Notes: generated from the sequence alone by a model not told the origin. A stretch of 5,041 bases of DNA from an uncultured Bacilli bacterium (GCA_934085635.1 CAKOHL010000073.1:1-5041), one strand, 5' to 3'; positions 1 through 4,378 are shown, numbered from the stretch's first letter. Translations and numbers: made by a program.

Positions 1-76
1 GGCTTGTAGCTCAGTTGGTTAGAGCGTGCGTCTGATAAGCGCAAGGTCGATGGTTCAAGTCCATTCAGGCCCACCA
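1..76 (+). tRNA. tRNA-Ile (anticodon GAT), lacking its first base at the window edge
   Basis: This tRNA carries isoleucine and reads ATC/ATT codons. The anticodon GAT is at 34-36, in a seven-base loop (32-38) closed by a five-pair stem, 27-31 with 39-43. The 3' acceptor strand CAGGCCC (66-72) needs a 5' partner GGGCTTG, but the window opens with GGCTTG, so the first G lies just outside. The discriminator is A73 and CCA (74-76) is encoded. The body closely resembles the E. coli tRNA-Ile(GAT) as I remember it. It lies eight bases before tRNA-Glu with no terminator between them, so the two are probably one transcript, perhaps the end of a longer tRNA cluster to the left. Confidence 0.96.
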
Positions 77-84
77 TTAATAAT

Positions 85-160
85 GGCCTGTTGGTGAAAT
101 GGTTAACACACACGCCTTTCACGCGTGCATTCACGGGTTCAAATCCCGTACAGGTCACCA
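85..160 (+). tRNA. tRNA-Glu (anticodon TTC)
   Basis: This tRNA carries glutamate and reads GAA/GAG. Acceptor strands 85-91 (GGCCTGT) and 150-156 (ACAGGTC) pair along seven positions, including one G-T pair. The anticodon stem CACGC (111-115) pairs with GCGTG (123-127) around a seven-base loop with TTC at 118-120. The T arm ACGGG/CCCGT carries the usual GTTCAAAT loop. A157 is the discriminator and CCA (158-160) is encoded. It follows tRNA-Ile by eight bases and is followed by a terminator, so it closes this tRNA transcription unit. In bacteria that charge glutamine indirectly, Glu-tRNA is also the start of tetrapyrrole synthesis, but nothing here bears on that. Confidence 0.97.
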
Positions 161-173
161 ATTAGATAGTTAG

Positions 174-196
174 ATCTCGGTTACGAGATTTTTTTT
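174..196 (+). terminator. Rho-independent terminator of the tRNA-Ile/tRNA-Glu unit
   Basis: ATCTCG (174-179) pairs perfectly with CGAGAT (184-189) around the loop GTTA, and a run of T follows (190-196). It lies 14 bases after the CCA of tRNA-Glu, where the tRNA transcript should end. The prepilin gene converges from the other side and has its own terminator (204-236), so the two are back to back. Confidence 0.9.
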
Positions 197-203
197 ATGT
201 ATT

Positions 204-236
204 AAAAAATAATAGAGGTTACTCCCCTATTATTTT
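204..236 (-). terminator. Terminator of the prepilin gene, overlapping its stop codon
   Basis: Read on the minus strand, AAAATAATAGGGG (236 to 224) pairs with CCTCTATTATTTT (218 to 206) around an AGTAA loop, followed by a T run from the A stretch at 204-209. One position, 216 with 226, is a G-U pair on the minus strand but a mismatch on the plus strand, which fits termination of minus-strand transcripts. The stem includes the TAA stop codon of the prepilin gene (230-232), so coding sequence and terminator share bases. Confidence 0.85.
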
Positions 237-643
237 GTGCAAGTATCGTACCCGTCTGTTTTGTATGTGCCTGGACAATTAATGTATGCTTTTGCTGCAT
301 TATTAGTGAATCTTATGCAAGCATCGCAAGTTGTTTCTCTATAAACGACTTCATCGATGTAATCGTTATTTACTAGTGAGTTTAAAAGTATGTAGCCACT
401 AAAAGTATAGTCGTCGTTTCTACTTATTGTGTTTGGACATCTGTTTAAATCAACTGGATTTTTGCAGTAATCTTCTAAATATAAAAGTGCTGCATCTTTT
501 ATTTCGTTTTCTTGAACTTTTAATGTTTTATTACTACTTTGTTTAAATATGTCTGCTATTCTTGGTACTACTAACATCATAATAGCGCCTATTAGTACTA
601 TAACAATTAATATTTCTACTAATGTAAAACCTTTTTTCTTCAT
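230..643 (-). CDS. Type IV prepilin-like / pseudopilin protein, cysteine-rich
   Basis: This 137-residue protein has a class III (type IV pilin) signal: a short basic leader MKKKG, then FTLVEIL, with prepilin peptidase cleavage expected after Gly5 and the conserved Glu at mature position 5 (Glu10). Residues 6-28 are hydrophobic and would form the membrane and filament-core helix. A helical stretch (about 29-60) leads into a small C-terminal domain with six cysteines (60, 69, 106, 109, 123, 135), enough for three disulfides outside the cell. The family includes ComGC-like competence pilins and type II secretion pseudopilins; I cannot say which this is. The ATG is preceded by AGGTGAGA (651-658), nine bases away. 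No assembly ATPase, peptidase or platform gene lies in the window, so it looks like an orphan pilin gene. Family confidence is high; role is unknown. Confidence 0.88.
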   Translation of the reverse strand: MKKKGFTLVEILIVIVLIGAIMMLVVPRIADIFKQSSNKTLKVQENEIKDAALLYLEDYCKNPVDLNRCPNTISRNDDYTFSGYILLNSLVNNDYIDEVVYRETTCDACIRFTNNAAKAYINCPGTYKTDGYDTCTK

Positions 644-664
644 AATATATTCTCACCTATGTTA

Positions 665-693
665 ATTATAATATATTTTTATTCTTCATTCAA
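665..693 (-). promoter_or_regulatory. Promoter of the prepilin gene (sigma-A type)
   Basis: On the minus strand TTGAAT (693-688) and a perfect TATAAT (670-665) are separated by 17 bases. The -35 element lies inside the last codons of the ABC-F gene and the -10 just after its stop codon. The predicted start near 658 would give a leader of only about 15 bases, beginning at the Shine-Dalgarno sequence. No terminator is visible between the two genes, so the prepilin may also be read from the ABC-F transcript. Confidence 0.65.
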
Positions 694-2538
694 TAACTTT
701 TCCCATTCATTCATTTTTGCTTCTAGTATTTTGTTTAAGTTTTCTATTTGAAGGTTTGTAAAGTTACTTTTTTCATAGTCCATATATACTTCTTCATTTA
801 GTAATAATTCTTTTAATTCTTCTACCTTTTTGTCTAGTCTATTTATTTCTTTTTCAAGTTCTTTTATTTGTTTTGAGTTGTCTTTTTTGTTTTCTTTTAC
901 TTTTTTAGGTTTAGTTATTTTTTCTTCATCATTTTTTATTTCTGTTTGTTTCTTTTCTATGTATTCATTATATCCATAATTGTATAGAGTACTTTTTCCA
1001 TTTTCAATTACTAATAGTTTAGTGCATATGTTTTTTATTAGGTATCTGTCGTGACTTACTATTATTAAAGTGCCTTTGTATGATTTTAGTAATTTTTCTA
1101 TTTGTTCTTTGTTTAAAATGTCTAAGTGGTTTGTTGGTTCATCTAGGATTAGTAAGTTTGGACGTGAGTATAGTATTTTACATAAGCTTACTCTTACTTT
1201 TTCTCCACCAGATAAGTCTTTTATTTTTTTGAATACTTCTTCTCCTGTAAAGTCAAAAGCACCTAGTAAATTTCTTACTTCTTCTGGTGACATTTCTTTA
1301 AATTCTTCTCTTATTTCATCGAATATGGTGTTTTTTGGGTTTAGATTGTCAAGCTTTTGGCTGAAGTAAGAAACAGTTATGTTGTTTCCATATATTATTT
1401 TACCTGAGATTGGATTTATTTCACCTATTAGGGTTTTTACTAATGTACTCTTACCTGTTCCATTTTTACCTATTATTCCTAGTTTGTCTTCTCTTTCTAA
1501 GTTTAAATCAAGAGTAAAGAGTTCTTTAGTGTACCCTACTTTTAGGTTTTTAGTTTTTAAGACTTCTCTGTAACTAGTTTGTACTGGGTTAAAGTTAATG
1601 TTAAATGTTTTTGAACTTTCTTTTTTAGGTTTTTCTATTATTGTCATTTTTTCTAGTACTTTTAGTCTAGACATTGCCATTTTTGCTTTAGTAGGTTTGT
1701 ATTTGAATCTTGCTATTAATTCTTCTAGTCTTTTTATTTCTTTTTGTTGCCAAAGATAGTCTTTTAGGTTCCTTTTATATTCTTCTTCTCTTAGTTCTAG
1801 GTATTTAGTGTAATTACCTACATATCTTTTTAATTGTCCAAATTCAATACTGTATATTACGTTACATACGTTATCTAAGAACATTCTGTCGTGACTCACT
1901 AGGATTATGCTTTTTTTGTATTCTGATAAGTATTTTTCAAGCCATTCGATCCCATCTACATCTAAGTGGTTTGTTGGTTCATCTAGTATAAGTAAGTCTG
2001 GTTTAGATAAGAGAAGTTTTACTAATAGTATTTTAGTTAGTTCTCCTCCTGAGAATTCAGATATTTTTTTAGTAAGTTCTTCTTCTTTGAAACCAAATTT
2101 AGATAGTGCTTGAGTGTATTCTTTTTTGTATTCGTATCCACCTAGTAATTTATATTTTTCTGTTATGTCATTATATTTTATAAGTACTTTTTCATCAAAT
2201 GATGTACTCATCTTTTCTTCTAGTTTGTTTAATTCGTTTTCTATATCAATTATTTCTTTATATGCTTCTTTTATGTAGTCGATAAGACTTACTTCACTGT
2301 TTATGTTTGTGTTTTGCTCGACGTATCCTATTTTAAAGTCATCTTTTTGAATAGATATTTTGTCATATCCATCTTCAAATTCTATTTCGTTTGTTAAGGC
2401 TTTTAGTATAGAGGTTTTACCAGTACCGTTTCTACCAACTAGACCTATTTTTTCGTTGTTTTTTATTACTAAGTCCATATTTTCAATAATTGTATTACTT
2501 CCATAAGCAATGCTGGCATTAGTTATTTTTAAGTACAC
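679..2538 (-). CDS. ABC-F family ATPase (ribosome-associated translation factor type, Uup/YdiF-like)
   Basis: This is a soluble protein with two ABC ATPase domains and no membrane segments, the ABC-F layout. Known members bind the ribosomal E site and either help stalled translation or protect against antibiotics; which applies here cannot be read from sequence. In the 619-residue form, domain 1 has Walker A GRNGTGKTS (35-43), signature SGGEL (163-167), Walker B LLILDE with catalytic Glu187, and SHD (215-217). A charged linker (about 235-325) contains the basic segment KPTKAKMAMSRLK. Domain 2 has GKNGTGKS (357-364), LSGGEK (442-447), LLILDE with Glu467, and SHD (495-497). The C-terminus is a Lys/Glu-rich coiled coil (about 554-617), as in Uup and YdiF. 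The open frame extends to a GTG at 2547, but that GTG lies within the ribosome-binding site GAGGTGA (2544-2550). A GTG at 2536-2538, five bases past it, gives the more typical start MYLKITNASI. The promoter-proximal leader is short. Confidence 0.95.
   Translation of the reverse strand: MYLKITNASIAYGSNTIIENMDLVIKNNEKIGLVGRNGTGKTSILKALTNEIEFEDGYDKISIQKDDFKIGYVEQNTNINSEVSLIDYIKEAYKEIIDIENELNKLEEKMSTSFDEKVLIKYNDITEKYKLLGGYEYKKEYTQALSKFGFKEEELTKKISEFSGGELTKILLVKLLLSKPDLLILDEPTNHLDVDGIEWLEKYLSEYKKSIILVSHDRMFLDNVCNVIYSIEFGQLKRYVGNYTKYLELREEEYKRNLKDYLWQQKEIKRLEELIARFKYKPTKAKMAMSRLKVLEKMTIIEKPKKESSKTFNINFNPVQTSYREVLKTKNLKVGYTKELFTLDLNLEREDKLGIIGKNGTGKSTLVKTLIGEINPISGKIIYGNNITVSYFSQKLDNLNPKNTIFDEIREEFKEMSPEEVRNLLGAFDFTGEEVFKKIKDLSGGEKVRVSLCKILYSRPNLLILDEPTNHLDILNKEQIEKLLKSYKGTLIIVSHDRYLIKNICTKLLVIENGKSTLYNYGYNEYIEKKQTEIKNDEEKITKPKKVKENKKDNSKQIKELEKEINRLDKKVEELKELLLNEEVYMDYEKSNFTNLQIENLNKILEAKMNEWEKLLNEE
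1121..1146. repeat. Internal 26-bp exact repeat, copy 1 (Walker B region of ABC domain 2)
   Basis: These 26 bases recur identically at 1961-1986, exactly 840 bp (280 codons) away in the same frame. On the coding strand they cover the LDEPTNHLD segment after Walker B. The match at the DNA level, including third codon positions, goes beyond what the conserved protein motif requires. Confidence 0.9.
1961..1986. repeat. Internal 26-bp exact repeat, copy 2 (Walker B region of ABC domain 1)
   Basis: This is the partner of the copy at 1121-1146 and covers the same LDEPTNHLD segment in the first ATPase domain. It comes from the internal duplication common to all ABC-F proteins, possibly kept identical by gene conversion. 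Confidence 0.9.
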
Positions 2539-2557
2539 CTTTCTCACCTCTAGTTAT

Positions 2558-2566
2558 ATTCTACCA
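2558..2566 (-). promoter_or_regulatory. Probable extended -10 promoter of the ABC-F gene
   Basis: On the minus strand TGG (2566-2564) directly precedes TAGAAT (2563-2558), forming an extended -10 element. I see no good -35 hexamer at 16-18 bases, which extended -10 promoters can do without. Transcription would start near 2551, at the first base of the Shine-Dalgarno stretch AGAGGTGAG, leaving about 13 bases before the GTG start. This promoter is divergent from that of tRNA-Ser. Confidence 0.5.
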
Positions 2567-2605
2567 CAAAGTTTTATTTTTTGCTCTTTTTTTAAATCAT
2601 ATGAC

Positions 2606-2634
2606 TTGACATTCATTAAAAAATAGGGTATGAT
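2606..2634 (+). promoter_or_regulatory. Promoter of tRNA-Ser (near-consensus sigma-A)
   Basis: A perfect -35 TTGACA (2606-2611) and a -10 TATGAT (2629-2634) are 17 bases apart, with a short GGG just before the -10. The predicted start near 2641 leaves about 14 bases of leader before the mature tRNA. This is the strongest promoter match in the window, as expected for a stable RNA gene. Confidence 0.9.
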
Positions 2635-2654
2635 TTAGTAGTCGATGGTTAATT

Positions 2655-2745
2655 GGAGTGATACTCAAGTGGTCGAAGAGGCGCCCCTGCTAAGGGTGTA
2701 GGTCGGGAAACTGGCGCGAGAGTTCGAATCTCTCTCACTCCGCCA
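2655..2745 (+). tRNA. tRNA-Ser (anticodon GCT)
   Basis: This class II tRNA carries serine and reads AGC/AGT. The acceptor GGAGTGA (2655-2661) pairs with TCACTCC (2735-2741); G2742 is the discriminator typical of tRNA-Ser, and CCA (2743-2745) is encoded. The anticodon GCT is at 2689-2691 in a loop closed by 2682-2686 with 2694-2698. The long variable arm that identifies serine tRNAs is present: 2702-2706 pairs with 2711-2715, with two G-T pairs and a GAAA loop. The T stem GAGAG/CTCTC (2718-2722, 2730-2734) encloses TTCGAAT. It is transcribed alone, with its own promoter and terminator. Confidence 0.97.
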
Positions 2746-2756
2746 ATATAGATATT

Positions 2757-2785
2757 AAGCTAGATATGATTATCTGGTTTTTTTT
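2757..2785 (+). terminator. Terminator of tRNA-Ser
   Basis: A stem with core CTAGATA (2760-2766) and TATCTGG (2771-2777) encloses the loop TGAT and includes one T-G pair. Eight T residues follow (2778-2785). It sits 11 bases past the tRNA CCA. Only three bases separate its T run from the A run that ends the minus-strand small RNA candidate, so the two terminators abut. Confidence 0.85.
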
Positions 2786-2788
2786 ATT

Positions 2789-2821
2789 AAAAAAAAGAAT
2801 CAATAATTATTGACTCTTTTT
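2789..2821 (-). terminator. Terminator of the minus-strand small RNA candidate
   Basis: On the minus strand AAAAAGAGUCAAU (2821-2809) pairs with AUUGAUUCUUUUU (2804-2792) around AAUU, and the U run continues to 2789. Position 2814 with 2799 is a G-U pair on this strand and a C-A mismatch on the other. No annotated minus-strand gene lies just upstream, so a terminator here needs a transcript, which is the main argument for the small RNA. Confidence 0.75.
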
Positions 2822-2881
2822 AGTAAAGTAATACTTTAATCTTCCGATTATACTTTACTTTTGGAAGGATATCTCCCCCCT
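2789..2881 (-). ncRNA. Candidate small non-coding RNA, three hairpins, about 93 nt, unrecognised family
   Basis: Read on the minus strand from about 2881, the sequence folds almost end to end. Hairpin 1 is GGGGGGA (2880-2874), loop GAUA, UCCUUCC (2869-2863): seven pairs, two of them G-U. Hairpin 2 is AGUAAAGUA (2859-2851) with UACUUUACU (2830-2822), an inner stem UAAUC/GAUUA, a GGAA (GNRA) tetraloop (2845-2842) and a six-base bulge AAGUAU. Hairpin 3 is a terminator. In hairpins 1 and 3 the G-U pairs become A-C mismatches on the plus strand, so the fold favours a minus-strand RNA. A TATAAT at 2893-2888 places the start at hairpin 1. There is no ATG, and no minus-strand gene follows before 2547, so it is not an obvious mRNA leader. 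I recognise no family; the GGAA loop lacks the flanking bases of SRP RNA. Function is unknown. Confidence 0.6.
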
Positions 2882-2887
2882 AGTTAT

Positions 2888-2893
2888 ATTATA
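2888..2893 (-). promoter_or_regulatory. -10 element (TATAAT) for the small RNA candidate
   Basis: A perfect TATAAT reads on the minus strand from 2893 to 2888. The expected start, about seven bases on, is A2881, directly before the G run of hairpin 1. I see no -35 hexamer at 16-18 bases; the upstream sequence is A/T-rich. In such AT-rich DNA a lone -10 match is weak evidence, and it is the position relative to the hairpin that gives it weight. Confidence 0.45.
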
Positions 2894-2948
2894 TACTTTT
2901 TTTATTAATATATACGTTTTATTTTCATATATTTTATTAGGAGGGATT

Positions 2949-3203
2949 ATGGGTAAAAATATTATTAAAGCATATGCTATGAAGTTAGAAGTAAATGATG
3001 TTATTAATTTTGGTAAGAAGGAAGGCGTGAATGTTACTGAAAATGAGGCTAATATTTTCCTAACTACTGTTAAGGAGAATATTGATTATATTTTAGATGG
3101 ACACGCTTTAGAGCTACTAGAGAGCAAAAGAGATGAGTTTACTAGTGAGGTTTATGAAAAATTAGTGGAACTTTTTGACAAATATAAAAAGTTTATAGGT
3201 TAA
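2949..3203 (+). CDS. Small DUF2624-like protein (YqfT-like), function unknown
   Basis: This 84-residue protein is soluble and helical, with no signal or membrane segment. The pattern MKLEVNDVINFGKKEGVNVTENEANIF (about residues 11-37), followed by a block ending in VYEKLVELFDKYKK, resembles DUF2624 proteins such as Bacillus YqfT, which have a similar length. Recognition is from memory of the pattern, so it is moderate. Context adds support: the neighbour is endonuclease IV, and yqfT adjoins nfo in Bacillus as I recall; here the two genes converge instead of lying in the same direction. The ATG follows AGGAGGG (2939-2945) with a three-base gap. A promoter is unclear: TTAATA-N17-TATATT (2905-2933) would start inside the ribosome-binding site, and TTGGAA-N18-TATATT (2861-2890) would overlap the small RNA. 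Its last codons form one arm of the shared terminator. Confidence 0.7.
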   Translation: MGKNIIKAYAMKLEVNDVINFGKKEGVNVTENEANIFLTTVKENIDYILDGHALELLESKRDEFTSEVYEKLVELFDKYKKFIG

Positions 3204-3222
3204 TGTAATCTATAAACTTTTT
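3186..3222. terminator. Bidirectional terminator shared by the DUF2624-like gene and nfo
   Basis: AAAAAGTTTATAG (3186-3198) and CTATAAACTTTTT (3210-3222) are a perfect 13-bp inverted repeat with 11 bases between, flanked by A and T runs so that it can act in both directions. Both stop codons lie inside it: TAA at 3201-3203 on the plus strand and at 3193-3195 on the minus strand. The two reading frames overlap tail to tail by 11 bases. Confidence 0.85.
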
Positions 3223-4080
3223 GTTTCTTATCATTTCTATTTCATATTTGTATGGGGCATAAGCACTTTTTTCATTTCTGTTTATCCAAGGTGTTTCTAG
3301 TATTTTTGGAATGTTGTCTAATCTAGGATTATATATTACGTTTAATAGTTTTTCAAATCCAATAGTGCCATATCCAATGTTGGCGTGTCTATCTTTATGC
3401 GCACCTACTACGTTGTATGAATCGTTTATGTGTATGCATTTTATTTTGTTTATTCCTATTTTTTTATCGAATTCATCCAGGAACTCTTCTATATTTGCAA
3501 TATCGATTCCTGAATCATTCATATGGCAAGTGTCTAAGCACACAAATACTTTTTCTTTTACATCTTCATCTAGTAAGTTTATTATCCCACTTAAGTCATC
3601 TATGCTAGAGCCTACTTCTGTGCCTTTACCACTCATATATTCTAATAGCAAATTTACTCCATCTATGTCTTTTAATGCCTCGTTTAAGCCGAATGCAATA
3701 TTTTCTATACCTGTTTGTCTATCTAAAGAGGTATAACTTCCTGGATGAAGAACCATATTTCTTATGTCTAGTTCTATGCATCTTTTTAATTCTTCTTTAA
3801 AGAAATTTATATAAAAATTATATTTTGCTGGGTCAGTGTTGTTTGCAAGATTTATTATAAATGGAGCGTGTACTATGCATTTAGTTTTATCAAATCCATT
3901 TTCTAGCATTATTTTGTGAGCTTTTTCTGTTAATTCTTTATTTATAGGAAACCTTAGTGTACTTTGGTTACTACCTGTATAGAACATAAATATATTTGAA
4001 CCATAACTAATACTTTCTTCTACTACTCCTAAAAGTCCTTTATCTTTTAAATAACTTGTGTGACTACCTATATATAACAT
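3193..4080 (-). CDS. nfo: Endonuclease IV (AP endonuclease, Nfo)
   Basis: This cytoplasmic base-excision repair enzyme cuts DNA 5' to abasic sites and removes blocked 3' ends using three zinc ions. The 295-residue product has the usual length and TIM-barrel pattern. All nine metal ligands of the family can be placed: His71 (VHAPF), His112 (LHPG), Glu147 (LLEYM), Asp183 and His186 (LDTCH), His217 (IHIND), Asp230 and His232 (KDRHANIG), Glu262 (LETPW). Their spacing matches the E. coli enzyme closely. The open frame reaches a TTG at 4095, but that TTG overlaps the ribosome-binding site GGAGGT (4088-4093). The ATG at 4078-4080, seven bases downstream, is the sound start and gives MLYIGSHTS. It is divergent from rpmB and convergent with the DUF2624-like gene. 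Confidence 0.97.
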   Translation of the reverse strand: MLYIGSHTSYLKDKGLLGVVEESISYGSNIFMFYTGSNQSTLRFPINKELTEKAHKIMLENGFDKTKCIVHAPFIINLANNTDPAKYNFYINFFKEELKRCIELDIRNMVLHPGSYTSLDRQTGIENIAFGLNEALKDIDGVNLLLEYMSGKGTEVGSSIDDLSGIINLLDEDVKEKVFVCLDTCHMNDSGIDIANIEEFLDEFDKKIGINKIKCIHINDSYNVVGAHKDRHANIGYGTIGFEKLLNVIYNPRLDNIPKILETPWINRNEKSAYAPYKYEIEMIRNKKFIDYINL

Positions 4081-4102
4081 ATTTTTTACCTCCAATACGT
4101 TA

Positions 4103-4111
4103 ATTATAGCA
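4103..4111 (-). promoter_or_regulatory. Extended -10 promoter of nfo
   Basis: On the minus strand TGC (4111-4109) directly precedes a perfect TATAAT (4108-4103), a full extended -10 element. The hexamer 17 bases upstream is TGGTTT, not a good -35. The start would be near 4096, three bases before the Shine-Dalgarno GGAGGT, giving a leader of about 16 bases. Confidence 0.7.
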
Positions 4112-4119
4112 AAATTTTA

Positions 4120-4148
4120 TTGACTAAACCAGTATTTTGTGGTAAATT
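4120..4148 (+). promoter_or_regulatory. Promoter of rpmB (bL28)
   Basis: TTGACT (4120-4125) and TAAATT (4143-4148) are 17 bases apart, and TGG before the -10 makes it an extended -10. Start is expected near 4155, about 23 bases before the GTG at 4178. The -35 lies nine bases from the nfo extended -10 on the other strand, so the two divergent promoters are packed into about 45 bp. Confidence 0.65.
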
Positions 4149-4177
4149 ATAAAGGAAGTTTAAGGAGGCAAAAGAAA

Positions 4178-4339
4178 GTGGCAAAAAATATATCGAATAG
4201 AAAAAATATGAGTGGTAATAATAGACCTTTTAGTTTAAAGGCTACTAAAAAGACTCAAAAGGTAAATTTACAAACTGTTAAAGTTGATGGTAAAAAAGTT
4301 AGAATGACAACTAGAGAAATTAAAAATTTAGAAAAATAA
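4178..4339 (+). CDS. rpmB: 50S ribosomal protein bL28
   Basis: This is a small basic protein of the large ribosomal subunit. The diagnostic segment is SGNNRPFSLKATKKTQKVNL (residues 12-31), matching the GNNRSHA...NLQ pattern of bL28, followed by KVDGKKVRMTTREIKNL, the counterpart of the usual VSAR(A)LK tail. At 53 residues it is shorter than the roughly 60-64 of many Firmicutes, mostly at the C-terminus and in the loop before DGK, and the N-terminal cysteine/TG segment is not conserved. The frame is open back to a GTG at 4139, but that lies between the -35 and -10 of the promoter. The GTG at 4178 has AAGGAGG (4162-4168) nine bases upstream and yields MAKNISNRK. It is transcribed alone. Confidence 0.9.
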   Translation: MAKNISNRKNMSGNNRPFSLKATKKTQKVNLQTVKVDGKKVRMTTREIKNLEK

Positions 4340-4370
4340 AAATCTTCAGTTATATTGTGAAGATTTTTTT
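4338..4370. terminator. Bidirectional terminator between rpmB and the SDR gene
   Basis: AATCTTCA (4341-4348) pairs with TGAAGATT (4358-4365) around a nine-base loop, and flanking A-T pairs extend the stem to 4338/4368. Seven T residues (4364-4370) serve rpmB. On the minus strand the A-rich stretch before 4343 gives the T run for the SDR gene, which stops at 4379-4381. Both genes therefore likely end here. Confidence 0.85.
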
Positions 4371-4378
4371 ATTTGCTT

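Noticed and set aside
1070..1573. Plus-strand open frames inside the ABC-F gene (also 1907-2113).
   Set aside because: They are the reverse of a clear, full-length ABC-F coding sequence, with serine/phenylalanine/leucine-rich translations and no ribosome-binding sites.
2792..2880. The same hairpins read on the plus strand as a riboswitch or attenuator for the DUF2624-like gene.
   Set aside because: On the plus strand two stems contain A-C mismatches that are G-U pairs on the minus strand, the loop is UUCC instead of GNRA, and no T-box or other known leader motif is visible.
2789..2881. The small RNA candidate as the signal recognition particle RNA, because of its GGAA tetraloop.
   Set aside because: SRP RNA needs conserved bases around the loop (CAGG on one side, AGCAG on the other) forming internal loops. 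Here the loop is closed by a plain AU-rich stem UAAUC/GAUUA with a one-sided bulge.
3311..3736. Plus-strand open frames inside nfo.
   Set aside because: They are antisense to an endonuclease IV gene with all metal ligands intact, and the translations look like no protein I know.
679..4080. UGA read as tryptophan, as in Mycoplasma.
   Set aside because: The tryptophans checked in ABC-F, Nfo and the SDR are TGG, and no frame needs an in-frame TGA.
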